DNA from: Paludibacteraceae bacterium
GTDB lineage: Bacteria > Bacteroidota > Bacteroidia > Bacteroidales > Paludibacteraceae
Reading direction: 5' to 3'
Length of the DNA stretch: 64,000 nt
Assembly (NCBI GenBank): GCA_017938155.1
Contig: JAGBCD010000040.1
Coordinates: 1-64,000 of the forward strand
Below are positions 24,001 to 31,369 of this stretch, one piece after another. Every line of letters begins with the position of its first letter. Positions within the stretch are counted from its first letter, which is position 1. The notes beneath the pieces were generated by a model that was not told where the DNA came from, ran no database searches, and saw nothing but the letters and a program-made list of their open reading frames with translations. Both the position numbers and the translations under genes were made by a program.

Positions 24001-26148
24001 CTTCAAGTTGTTTTTGAAGAAGATACAATCGGAATGTGATATCCACTTGGCATAGAGTGTTGCATTTTCTTTATCCCAATTCTTGACATTTGTTCCATCC
24101 GCATTATAGTACTTGGTACCTTTACCTCCTGTTTGGTCATAATATCCATCAAACAAATATCCTTCTCGTGTAGGAACAGTGATGGTTGGCATTGCAGAAC
24201 CATAGGTAGTAGACACTGTTTCTGTTCCTCCCGTACCACCTTGTCTATCTAATGTAATAGTATATCGAATTATTTCCCAATTTGCAGTGACCTCTGCTGC
24301 TAAACCATCTCCATTCGAATGTATAGTGATAGTAGGTGCATTATTAGCCCCATCATCTATACGCTCACAATTGGTTAATATCCAACCTGTAAGAGCATAG
24401 CCTATGGTTGTAGGAGCTGAACTAATGTTAGCTGTAGTAACAATACCTATTCTATCTGAAGACATAGTTGGTGCTTCATAATTAGGGTTACCAACATCAT
24501 ATACATTTTTAGTAGTTAATGTGGACAATATTTCCGTTGCAGAAGCGGTGACAGAAACAGAACCATTACTAACAGTAACATTTGTGCTAGCACTTGTATT
24601 ATTTTCAAAAATTGCATTCTCAGCAGGGGTTGCTGTCCATGAACTAAAGGCAAACCCTATATTAGGCGTTGCCGTTATAGGATAAGTATTGTTTAGTGTT
24701 ATATTGTTGTTTTCGCCCGTAACCGATGCTATATTGGCACCTGGTACCACAGACAACGCATAAGTCAATGTTGAACGGAAATTGGCTTGTATCGTAGCAT
24801 TGTCGCTAGGATAGAATCGGTTGTTAGCCACTGTCTGCTCAGAACCAAATGTTCCCTTTCCATCAACAATAGTCCAATTCACAAACTCAAAGTTTTCGTT
24901 CGGCTCAGCACTGATAATAATACCTGTTACTTTTCCAACAGTTTGTACACCACTTGGCGAAGTTGTACCATTTCCATCATTATTAATAGTCACTGTATAA
25001 GCGTCTTCTACAAACTTAACATAAACAGTAGTATTTTCTTCTAAACTACTAATTGTATATGAAGTATTGGTTCCATTATTGAGTGATTGGGTACATGCTT
25101 CATCTTTATACCAACCTTCTATACGATAATTTTCTTCTGGTGTAGCTGTCAAGATTATTCCACTACCTCCTAACACTTTTGCTCCTGAACTAATCGTTTC
25201 ACTACCCACCTTTGAAGAAATAGAACCATGCCCATTGACACCAAAAGTAATAGCATACTTTCTCGTAAAACAAGCATATACGGTTGTAGCTTCAGTAATG
25301 TTGTATGAATAGGTTGTATTGGTAGATGTCAAAGTATTTCCATTTCCTTTTATCCACCCATCAAACTGATAGTCATCGCTAAGATTAGAGTAGGAGTGAG
25401 TGATTAAGCCAGTGACAACAGCACCATAGACTTTTTTACCATCCTCATCCGAACTTTTTGTGCTGGAAATTTCAGATCTTCCACTTGCGCTATTTCCCGT
25501 TAAATATGTTCCTTTTAACTTTAATGTTGCAGGCCAATTTCCGTTGACTGTTGAATATGATTCCGATGTGTTGTTACGCACTTTTGCCGATTGTGTTGCT
25601 ACCAATGTTGGTATGTTACTATGAGAGTTTTTATAATCTATTGTAAAACTTCCACCTTTAACTGTACTATTATTTTTATTAAAGAAATACACACCAGAAC
25701 TATTGTTTACATCATACGCTGCAGTATACGCCGCAGTATATGCCGTATTTCCTTTGGTGGAAAGGCTCGAACTTCCCCAGTTTCCTGATGTTACCTGAGA
25801 GGTACTACCAATAACGGCAAAATATGTACATCCATTCCACCAATTGTTATCATTATTGTCAACATTAACCAAAACATGATATAAATCAGTGTTAGAGATC
25901 CTTGTCATCTTCCATACTTGGGTATAAGAATTATGTCCTACGCAAAGATAAACGTAAGTGGGATTATTCCATCCTTGTGCACGGAATATTACATTACCTT
26001 TATTAAATCCGATAGCCCACGCATTACTAACTCCCATTAGAAGGAACAGGAGGATGGCCGTTATTCGTATACCTCTGGTATATCCTTGTAATAGGTTAAG
26101 AAATTGTTTCGCCTTCTTCTCGGCGTAAGTTGTAAATGTTATATTCAT
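21079..26148 (-). CDS. Giant secreted InlB_B-repeat (Listeria-Bacteroides repeat) protein with C-terminal sorting tail
   Basis: 1689 aa with an unusually long signal peptide: about 28 polar/basic residues before the span ITAILLFLLMGVSNAWA. At least four beta-grasp InlB_B/bacterial repeat units lie at about residues 290-720 (for example LTATPEENYRIEGWYKD and LDRQGGTGGTETVSTTYG). Longer beta-rich regions with no assignment follow. The last about 25 residues (KFIKDGQLYILHQGVIYDAQGRR with preceding PTV) resemble the T9SS-type/Por C-terminal tail of Bacteroidales. A similar tail ends the amylase at 46227. It is predicted to be a surface or secreted protein, possibly an adhesin or glycan binder. 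It is probably the last gene of a minus-strand operon: 12 bases separate it from the membrane protein upstream. Confidence 0.82.
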   Translation of the reverse strand: MNITFTTYAEKKAKQFLNLLQGYTRGIRITAILLFLLMGVSNAWAIGFNKGNVIFRAQGWNNPTYVYLCVGHNSYTQVWKMTRISNTDLYHVLVNVDNNDNNWWNGCTYFAVIGSTSQVTSGNWGSSSLSTKGNTAYTAAYTAAYDVNNSSGVYFFNKNNSTVKGGSFTIDYKNSHSNIPTLVATQSAKVRNNTSESYSTVNGNWPATLKLKGTYLTGNSASGRSEISSTKSSDEDGKKVYGAVVTGLITHSYSNLSDDYQFDGWIKGNGNTLTSTNTTYSYNITEATTVYACFTRKYAITFGVNGHGSISSKVGSETISSGAKVLGGSGIILTATPEENYRIEGWYKDEACTQSLNNGTNTSYTISSLEENTTVYVKFVEDAYTVTINNDGNGTTSPSGVQTVGKVTGIIISAEPNENFEFVNWTIVDGKGTFGSEQTVANNRFYPSDNATIQANFRSTLTYALSVVPGANIASVTGENNNITLNNTYPITATPNIGFAFSSWTATPAENAIFENNTSASTNVTVSNGSVSVTASATEILSTLTTKNVYDVGNPNYEAPTMSSDRIGIVTTANISSAPTTIGYALTGWILTNCERIDDGANNAPTITIHSNGDGLAAEVTANWEIIRYTITLDRQGGTGGTETVSTTYGSAMPTITVPTREGYLFDGYYDQTGGKGTKYYNADGTNVKNWDKENATLYAKWISHSDCIFFKNNLKWPKVYIYTFTDNAWWHDGNEPGVHPKTNKKEHGQMTKVGQSDIYYYVLTKGNDFSYIAFSSANMSNYDAFYTNAGIYRGDHDVDMTLFIPDAKQTAETHNKTKYYNKGVWMKFNSAQSGYELNIVNGAKVEFTTDKVGGYVFTATMALSGKQNMDITNLQDERKYANNGTMTQKNCTNWQMSEWTWAEQSTWYVQTTSAGDYVFTLDLSDGQVRVSVQYPLAVGDYRLAYQENDGENNTKFHPAQYIRQVTQDTKLDTISFFVNKEGQSPSIVLQKCTLVSNTGVGSWSIIEKKPIDLNKIEQSGVYNVALQQTNEGSHQAKILCNNETYPQAYTGNYYIRTDAANGGWKNYKKETNQMEYTNLNADYDYYYCKWFNNPTGNVRFVVANDYSECVSDTMKTDAFLGGEQLLGESANVRYAWSSKTNTTSRAYLAGSGSNTEYLTINGTNIYTNDASPKPISGKSKFVDQNDWVYALDIKAKHGAVIDVKAVYKSKESTFIENKNIMSTKDGDANYYTLRVIYNFKTNNIVSSWLLQDVQQDMALSADIMMIRNGQDSPNQLTLNKHTISGDPKTVYGVMQFDKSDITDNNKSIEERGLYWISFPFDVKLVDVFGLGEYGTAWIIQYYDGAERAQKGWFQETATFWKYVMPEDRKNFVLEANVGYGLALDIEAIEWPHGIEQQNLYFPSKEKISTIASELTSTTVEVPAHTCIIERDDRKTKDSHWNVIGVPSYADAEDVVSPDGLKFLYEWNPQNNKLSVSNATTHTFKAMHSYMVQFAGKIYWEEKTIAPAALAAKAPAKESTLLQLTLTEGDKQLDQTYVELTDEATAAFDMNMDLTKFFNTGHANIYSCIQTVPVAANMLPVQSVQVPLGIQVVKEGSYTIALPASVDAALVTLIDNQTQTHTCLNTSDYTVTLPAGTYENRFFLAVEPQRVVTSNPTNEQDTAPTVKFIKDGQLYILHQGVIYDAQGRR

Positions 26149-26160
26149 GATTTTGTTATT

Positions 26161-26613
26161 TTATTCGGGGTTTGTATTTGAAAAGGATTCCGTAGAGTTT
26201 TCTTTATTGTTAGGTTGGGGTATTTTGGATTCATATGCTGGTGCTTTTTTTACTTCTAATGCTCCAGTTCGATTGGAATTCAGAATAGTAGACATATGAT
26301 TTTCAATACGTGTGTAAGTCGTTTCTATTTTTGCAACTTCACTAGCAACAGAAGACAGTGCTTTTGAAGCATCTTGTGATGTGCTATATGAGTACAAAAT
26401 AGAAAAAACGGATAGCGTTATAGCTAACAATGTTGATATAATGTTTAGAATTTCTAGTAATCGATTAAATTCTTTTTCACACAAAAAGAATACTACGGAT
26501 ATAGCGATAGATGTAATCAACAAAGTTGACAAAATTCCAATTACCCACCAAAAATGTATAGAATGTTTGATACATTCTACAGATTGTTCTTGTATGTTTT
26601 TTTCCTTAGACAT
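26161..26613 (-). CDS. Small two-span membrane protein with C-terminal coiled coil
   Basis: A 150-aa protein with two membrane segments (about residues 20-45, HFWWVIGILSTLLITSIAI, and 55-75, ILNIISTLLAITLSVFSIL). A soluble tail contains a helical stretch SKALSSVASEVAKIETTY and a disordered Asn/Ser-rich end. I do not recognise the family. It starts 8 bases downstream of the 139-aa gene and 12 bases before the InlB-repeat gene, so the three genes are likely co-transcribed. Confidence 0.65.
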   Translation of the reverse strand: MSKEKNIQEQSVECIKHSIHFWWVIGILSTLLITSIAISVVFFLCEKEFNRLLEILNIISTLLAITLSVFSILYSYSTSQDASKALSSVASEVAKIETTYTRIENHMSTILNSNRTGALEVKKAPAYESKIPQPNNKENSTESFSNTNPE

Positions 26614-26621
26614 ATGTGAAT

Positions 26622-27041
26622 TTAATTGCTATTTGATTTGATTATGTGCATAATTCTTCTGTATTCGCGAATCATTGATTCTAAACACCCAACTGCTTGT
26701 TCAAATAATTTATTAATGTTTAAGTCACTGAACACATATTGCTCAAAACTCAATGTTATGTGATTTTCTTTGTCTATTATAACTTTTCCTGTTTTATAAT
26801 CCTTATTTAAGGATAAAAGAAGTTCAAACTGCTCCTGGTTGCTTCGGTTAAAATCATCAATATATGGCAAAATGATTTCGAAATAATTAGAATCGTTATT
26901 TTTGTTATATGTGAATACAAAATTTAATCCGTTCTTTCCAAATAATATTATATCGTTTGCTTGAGTTGTTTGTTGATCTGTTGGTATGTTTTTCATTTCC
27001 CAACCTTGGTCAAGTACATAATTTATGAATGCTGTTGTCAT
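26622..27041 (-). CDS. YbjN-like small cytoplasmic protein, function unknown
   Basis: A 139-aa alpha/beta protein. The pattern of a short helix, a strand hairpin (NDIILFGKNGLNFVFTYN), then strands LLSLNKDYKTGKVIID and HITLSFEQYVF and a C-terminal helix resembles the YbjN/type III chaperone-like fold. This is a weak structural impression only. There is no signal peptide and no catalytic motif. It is the first gene of the three-gene minus-strand group that ends in the giant surface protein. Confidence 0.55.
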   Translation of the reverse strand: MTTAFINYVLDQGWEMKNIPTDQQTTQANDIILFGKNGLNFVFTYNKNNDSNYFEIILPYIDDFNRSNQEQFELLLSLNKDYKTGKVIIDKENHITLSFEQYVFSDLNINKLFEQAVGCLESMIREYRRIMHIIKSNSN

Positions 27042-27174
27042 ATGTTCTTGTCTATATTTTCTTGTATTTGATAGATATAGTTTTTATTCATTATCATTTT
27101 GATTATTAAATCATTATTTTGAATACGATAGTTATTTTTTCTTTTCCTATTATGTATACGCATTAATTTACCTA

Positions 27175-27495
27175 TCATTTCTTGTTTGGCATAGGAAGCA
27201 GAAGATTATTGTCAATATCAAAAGGTGTTTCATCTTTGCCTCGATTACATCCTTGACACAAAGGAAGAATATATTTCTTACTATCAATCGAATATACTTT
27301 GATGACATGTGCGCCATCAAATTTTGACCAAGCAAACAAACCGCCGCATTTGGGGCATTTATACAACCATTTATTCCAATCAAGCAATAAGAGTCTAGAG
27401 TTTTCCGTTTCCCAATACTCTATCCAACTACTATACTCAGTATAGTCTGGTGCTTTCAAATCGCCAGTATTTGGCGCATTTTTAACTTTAGTCAT
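27175..27495 (-). CDS. Small HNH-like zinc protein
   Basis: A 106-aa protein with CPKCGG (residues about 48-53), DGAHVIKV (about 61-68) and LCQGCNRGKDE (about 80-90). Two CxxC knuckles around an AHV core give the layout of a minimal HNH/treble-clef domain. The usual second His-Asn pair is not complete, so nuclease activity is uncertain. Proteins of this form occur as stand-alone hypotheticals in Bacteroidales. It lies 60 bases downstream of the DUF1016 gene and 133 bases upstream of the 139-aa gene. Confidence 0.65.
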   Translation of the reverse strand: MTKVKNAPNTGDLKAPDYTEYSSWIEYWETENSRLLLLDWNKWLYKCPKCGGLFAWSKFDGAHVIKVYSIDSKKYILPLCQGCNRGKDETPFDIDNNLLLPMPNKK

Positions 27496-27536
27496 ATATT
27501 TATCCTTTCTCCCTTTCGGGTTGTTTTTGTGCTGTT

Positions 27537-27549
27537 ATGTTGGTTGGTT
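27537..27549 (+). repeat. 13-bp direct repeat, left flank of the DUF1016 gene
   Basis: ATGTTGGTTGGTT, identical to 28791-28803. It lies just downstream of the DUF1016 stop codon on the minus strand. Confidence 0.6.
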
Positions 27550-27555
27550 CCTTAA

Positions 27556-28740
27556 TTACAATTTTTCCAAACGTTTTAATTCTAATTTGAGATTTTTTAT
27601 GCGTTGTTTAATTTGTTCTGTCGTGGGTAATAATTCTGTTATTTTTATTCCACTATATGTTGCTACACTCAATGGCGATTGTAACCCTTCAAAAGACCAT
27701 CTTACCTCCGTTTCATCCATATCGCTGCAAATCAATAGTCCTACCGTAGGGTTATCTTCTTCTTGCCGAATGAGATTATTAACTGCACTAACATAAAAAT
27801 TGAGTTTGCTAACAAATTCAGGTTCAAAGGGTTTTGCTTTTAACTCCACTACCACATAACAATGCGCTCTAATATGATAAAAAAGCAAATCTATCTTTCG
27901 TGTTTTGCCCGCGATAACCAATTCGCACTGTCTTCCCATAAAAGCAAATCCATTGCCTAATTCTAACAACATTTGAGTGATATTGTTAGATAATGCTTTT
28001 TCTAATTCCTCTTCATCGTATGAAGCATGCTCTACTTCCGCCCAACTAAAATCATAATTTGCTTTCACTATCTCTTGTAGCAATCCAGATTGAGGTTTTA
28101 CTAATGTGTCCGCAAAATTGTTCGGTGCACTTACTTGTTTGTGGTATATATCAGCAGCAATGGCTCGTTTCAACCCCTCTCTACTCCAGTTATTCTCAAT
28201 CGTCTTTAGGACATAAAACAATGCTTCATCGATGTCTTTACACTTTTGGATAATGGTAATATGATGGCTCCATCCAAGGAACGCAAACAAGTTGGGAAAT
28301 TGCGAAACAGCCTGTTTCGTTTTTGTATTTGTAGTAGAATAACTCGCTATTTGACTGATTGCAATCTGGTGTTGTATTGAGTATTTTTCAAATTGCGAAA
28401 CAGCCTGTTTCAGTTTTTGTTCATTTTCCAAATTGGAATAAAACAGATACCACTGTTTCATGCTCTGCAAGTTGCGGATGGTAAACCCTTCAGTGTTAGG
28501 AAATTCATTCTGCAAATCCTTGCTTAATTGCTCAACAACACCGATACCCCAACGTTCCTCCGCTTTTTTCTGTACGAGTTCTGCTCCCAATTGCCAATTG
28601 AAAGCCAGTTTTTCGGAGTTAACTTTTACGGCTGCTTTTAGTTGCGCAGAACGATAGCGGTGTTTGATTTCCGCTAACCACAAAAAGTACCCATCGTCTA
28701 GATGGATTGTGTTTGAAATATGTTTCTCGCTCTTTGCCAT
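27556..28740 (-). CDS. DUF1016 (YhcG-type) PDDEXK nuclease-domain protein
   Basis: 394 aa. The N-terminal DUF1016 winged-helix-like part (residues about 15-160) contains NWQLGAELVQKK, SKDLQNEFP and FTIRNLQSMKQWY. The C-terminal PDDEXK nuclease fold (about 225-370) contains GRQCELVIAGKTRKIDLLFYH (Asp in IDLLF) and VVVELKAKPFEPEF (E-x-K), which form the catalytic core. YhcG-like proteins are found beside restriction-modification and other mobile loci, and a DNA-damage or defence role has been proposed. No methylase is nearby. The gene is flanked by 13-bp direct repeats (27537-27549 and 28791-28803), suggesting an inserted cassette. Confidence 0.85.
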   Translation of the reverse strand: MAKSEKHISNTIHLDDGYFLWLAEIKHRYRSAQLKAAVKVNSEKLAFNWQLGAELVQKKAEERWGIGVVEQLSKDLQNEFPNTEGFTIRNLQSMKQWYLFYSNLENEQKLKQAVSQFEKYSIQHQIAISQIASYSTTNTKTKQAVSQFPNLFAFLGWSHHITIIQKCKDIDEALFYVLKTIENNWSREGLKRAIAADIYHKQVSAPNNFADTLVKPQSGLLQEIVKANYDFSWAEVEHASYDEEELEKALSNNITQMLLELGNGFAFMGRQCELVIAGKTRKIDLLFYHIRAHCYVVVELKAKPFEPEFVSKLNFYVSAVNNLIRQEEDNPTVGLLICSDMDETEVRWSFEGLQSPLSVATYSGIKITELLPTTEQIKQRIKNLKLELKRLEKL

Positions 28741-28790
28741 ATTGTTTTCCGTTATCTGTGTTATGTCCCTTTTTTGGTAATTTTGCTTTT

Positions 28791-28803
28791 ATGTTGGTTG
28801 GTT
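28791..28803 (+). repeat. 13-bp direct repeat, right flank of the DUF1016 gene
   Basis: ATGTTGGTTGGTT, followed immediately by a 7-bp stem-loop CTCGGCG-aaccac-CGCCGAG (28807-28826). The repeat lies 50 bases upstream of the DUF1016 start. Confidence 0.6.
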
Positions 28804-28999
28804 ACACTCGGCGAACCACCGCCGAGCACTAAACCAATGGGGTGTTGCTTATTTATTCTATTGTATTCTTTCCTCCGTCAAAGGGATACCGAACCCTTGC
28901 CGAAGGAATAGACTTGTTTGTCCCGTCTATTTGTAACCGTACACTCTCGTTATCGTTTTGGTTGTGATAACAATTACCTATCTTCGGGGTATCTTCCGC

Positions 29000-29653
29000 T
29001 TAAGCCTGAGACTTTTGCAATTTTCTTCTGCGTACAGCAATGACAATGGCTGCCACACATGCAAACAAAAGCATCACCCATGGTTCACCCACTGGAGATT
29101 GGTTGCTTTGGTCGCCACCTTCAGGGAAAGATGGGAAAGCATTCTGTTTAGGACGAATCTGTTGCACAGCCTCTCTACCCTCAATGGTAGTAGGAGCATC
29201 GTTGGAGAATGCTTCCGCTACAGGGGATGCATAATTACCCGATGCTGATGTAAGAGACAACACAGCAGAGGAAGAAGATGGGTTTGAATGACCCGATGTG
29301 TGTGTAGCCATAGTATATGAATTGCTAATTGGATTGGCTCCAAAACTCTGCATATGACCAGAAGACGATGCATAGATACGCATCGCATTCGAAGACGAAG
29401 AGAGGGTTGAGGCTTTCGGAAACTGAATAGCCGACACCCATTCGCTCCGCTCCATCAATGAGGAGGTAGAACTGAAAGATGCACCACTTGACGTACCTGT
29501 AATACGCGTAGAAATCTGTTTTGGAGAACCTGAGTATAAAAATGCCTCTGTTGGCCTAAAAAATCCACCACTCAACGTGTAGCAGATGAGCATGGTAATC
29601 GCTACTAAACCTGTCAAGATTAGTAGGTAGTGTTTCTTATTGTATTTATTCAT
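29000..29653 (-). CDS. Ser-rich exported protein with C-terminal membrane anchor tag
   Basis: A 217-aa protein with an N-terminal membrane segment (HYLLILTGLVAITMLICYTL) and a low-complexity Ser/Thr/Asn/Gly-rich middle (residues about 35-165). The C-terminal tripartite element is PVGEPW, a hydrophobic span VMLLFACVAAIVIAV and a basic end RRRK. This motif-span-RR tail resembles the short sorting tags of Bacteroidales small exported proteins and is analogous to PEP-CTERM. Whether it is cleaved is unknown. It is transcribed alone from a promoter at 29690-29719. Confidence 0.6.
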   Translation of the reverse strand: MNKYNKKHYLLILTGLVAITMLICYTLSGGFFRPTEAFLYSGSPKQISTRITGTSSGASFSSTSSLMERSEWVSAIQFPKASTLSSSSNAMRIYASSSGHMQSFGANPISNSYTMATHTSGHSNPSSSSAVLSLTSASGNYASPVAEAFSNDAPTTIEGREAVQQIRPKQNAFPSFPEGGDQSNQSPVGEPWVMLLFACVAAIVIAVRRRKLQKSQA

Positions 29654-29689
29654 GATCTTAGTAAAAGTGTTGATACAACATCAACGCTA

Positions 29690-29719
29690 CAAAAATACAA
29701 AAAAAAATTAATATACAAA
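29690..29719 (-). promoter_or_regulatory. Promoter of the Ser-rich exported protein
   Basis: On the minus strand: TTTG (29719-29716), 18 nt, TATTTTTG (29697-29690). The leader then contains a GTTGAT/ATCAAC stem-loop (29669-29685). Confidence 0.5.
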
Positions 29720-29830
29720 ATATTTTATATACAATATCTATAAAAACACACACTTTTTTTACTATTTAAGTCGTTGGTGATATTAAAAATGCAAATCCTT
29801 TCGGTCAAATTTCTATAATTCAAGGAATAA

Positions 29831-29886
29831 GTTTAGAGGACGCTCACGAGTGAGCTACTGTTTAGAGGACGGCACACAGTGCCTAC
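29831..29886 (+). repeat. Two units of the GTTTAGAGGAC-hairpin-TAC(T) repeat
   Basis: Unit 1: GTTTAGAGGAC (29831-29841), GCTCAC-ga-GTGAGC (29842-29855), TACT. Unit 2: GTTTAGAGGAC (29860-29870), GGCAC-aca-GTGCC (29871-29883), TAC. The linker is constant and the palindromes differ. A further copy lies on the minus strand at 590-632. Confidence 0.8.
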
Positions 29887-29893
29887 AGAGAAA

Positions 29894-29928
29894 ATTGGGA
29901 ATTGGTGATTGGTAATTGGGGATTACCT
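29894..29928 (+). repeat. 7-bp tandem tract ATTGGNN
   Basis: Five consecutive heptamers: ATTGGGA, ATTGGTG, ATTGGTA, ATTGGGG, ATTACCT. Degenerate simple repeat directly before the 11-bp tract. Confidence 0.7.
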
Positions 29929-29929
29929 A

Positions 29930-30025
29930 TAACATAATTGTAACATAATTGTAACATAATGTATATATAACGTATATCTATCGTATATGTTTCGTATATC
30001 TATCGTGTATCTATCGTGTATGTTT
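29930..30025 (+). repeat. 11-bp periodic AT-rich tract, about nine units
   Basis: Two TAACATAATTG units (29930-29951) and a 10-9 bp transition are followed by five units from 29971: CGTATATCTAT, CGTATATGTTT, CGTATATCTAT, CGTGTATCTAT, CGTGTATGTTT. The period is 11 bp throughout, close to one helical turn. Confidence 0.75.
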
Positions 30026-30451
30026 CGTCTTTGTCTGCAAATAATCTGCACAAAGTTGGGATATATTTACGGAATGTTTTTACATCAAAGAACACATTTT
30101 TTAATTCCGCCAACGGGCTATTCTTGCTAAAATGTTATTTTACGCTCTTCTCCTCCCATTTTTAGGAGGAGGTTGGGAGGGGGGTACTATATTTCAAATA
30201 CCGATTCTAAGGTGTACGATTCTAACCGCCAAACACATACATCTGAACTACAAACCACTACGTTTCTCAACGCAGTGGTTTTTTATATCATTCACTTCCA
30301 CACTACCACACTATCACATAAAAAAATGTGTCGATATACTGGGCGGTCGTACCTACCCTGTACGGTACTACCCTATAGCCTTACGGCTGCGTGACATCGC
30401 GTTCGGTAACGAGATTGCGCGAATGATATCGCTCTGCTCGCGCGTTCGGTA

Positions 30452-30495
30452 ACATGGTCGCAAAGACTGATGCTCTGCATCATTGGGCGACATGT
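30452..30495 (+). other. Nested stem-loop in a GC-richer block
   Basis: Outer stem ACATGgTCGC (30452-30461) pairs with GCGACATGT (30487-30495) with one bulged G. Inside it is the palindrome TGATGC-tct-GCATCA. Upstream, AGCC-ttac-GGCT and CGTT-cggt-AACG add further small hairpins. Could be an RNA structure. I recognise no known RNA family. Confidence 0.45.
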
Positions 30496-30506
30496 TCCTC
30501 CGCTTT

Positions 30507-30535
30507 CCCAAAATAAAGCAATCATTTATTTTGGG
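30507..30535. terminator. 11-bp palindrome, possible bidirectional terminator
   Basis: CCCAAAATAAA (30507-30517) pairs perfectly with TTTATTTTGGG (30525-30535) over a 7-nt loop. There is no T run outside the stem, so it may instead be an operator. Confidence 0.45.
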
Positions 30536-30610
30536 TACCCAGATAGGGGCAACTCGTACCGAAGCGAAACTCATCACCCATTATCTACTTTAGGGAATCG
30601 GTCACACCTT

Positions 30611-30641
30611 TTTGTTAATTAGTATTTTTTTCGTATCTTTG
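30611..30641 (+). promoter_or_regulatory. Promoter of clpP-clpX
   Basis: TTTG (30611-30614), 19 nt, TATCTTTG (30634-30641) followed by C. The start codon is at 30683. Confidence 0.8.
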
Positions 30642-30682
30642 CACCCAAACTGAATTCAACTACCTAACTATTATATATTGGA

Positions 30683-31369
30683 ATGAATATGAAACAGAAT
30701 GACTTTTTGAAATTTGCAGTGTCACAAGGGCTCAATTCGATGCATGTAGAGAATGTGATGAATGCATCAGCAGGATACATCAATCCTACTATCTTAGAAG
30801 AGCGCATGCTCAATGTCACACAGATGGATGTTTTCTCTCGTTTGATGATGGACCGTGTTATTTTCTTAGGCACAGAAGTGAACGACTACACAGCCAACGT
30901 GATACAAGCACAATTACTATACTTAAACGCCAACGACTCGGAACGTGATATCAGCCTTTACCTCAACACCCCAGGTGGGTCGGTATATGCTGGTTTGGGC
31001 ATCTACGACACCATGCAGTTCGTCAACTGCGACATTGCTACTATCTGTACAGGCATGGCAGCGTCAATGGGAGCGGTGCTATTGGTAGCAGGCGCTGAGG
31101 GCAAACGTGCTGCATTGCCTCATAGCCGCGTGATGATACACCAACCTATGGGAGGCATCCAAGGACAAGCATCCGACATCGAGATAACTGCTAAACAAAT
31201 ACTCAAACTCAAAGACGAATTGTACGAAATCATTTCCGAACATGCACACAAGGATATAGAAATCATTCGCAAAGATGCTGACCGCGACTATTGGATGGAT
31301 GCGAAAGAGGCATTGGCTTATGGAATGATTGATAAGATATATAGCAAAAGCAAAAAGAACAATGAGTAA
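30683..31369 (+). CDS. clpP: ATP-dependent Clp protease proteolytic subunit
   Basis: A 228-aa serine protease subunit. The catalytic triad is S128 (GMAASMG), H153 (VMIHQP) and D202 (ADRDYW). The N-terminal extension of about 35 residues before the conserved core is normal for Bacteroidales. It forms the barrel fed by ClpX, which is encoded directly downstream: the clpX ATG overlaps the clpP stop by 8 bases. It is transcribed from the consensus promoter at 30611-30641. Confidence 0.95.
   Translation: MNMKQNDFLKFAVSQGLNSMHVENVMNASAGYINPTILEERMLNVTQMDVFSRLMMDRVIFLGTEVNDYTANVIQAQLLYLNANDSERDISLYLNTPGGSVYAGLGIYDTMQFVNCDIATICTGMAASMGAVLLVAGAEGKRAALPHSRVMIHQPMGGIQGQASDIEITAKQILKLKDELYEIISEHAHKDIEIIRKDADRDYWMDAKEALAYGMIDKIYSKSKKNNE

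Larger units (their letters stand above)
29654..30682. other. 1-kb non-coding region rich in short repeats and hairpins
   Basis: No gene seen. In order: promoter and leader of the minus gene; two units of the GTTTAGAGGAC-hairpin repeat (29831-29886); a 7-bp periodic tract (29894-29928); an 11-bp periodic tract (29930-30025); a GC-richer block with nested hairpins (about 30345-30500); an 11-bp palindrome (30507-30535); and the clpP promoter (30611-30641). Open frames at 30132-30452 cross hairpins and lack family features. Confidence 0.65.

Noticed and set aside
29930..30025. Replication origin or iteron cluster
   Set aside because: AT-rich 11-mers are suggestive, but there is no DnaA-box set, dnaA, dnaN or rep gene nearby. 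I keep only the periodicity observation.
30132..30452. 106-codon plus-strand frame in the clpP upstream region
   Set aside because: Crosses several palindromes, shows no domain and has no promoter; better explained as non-coding.
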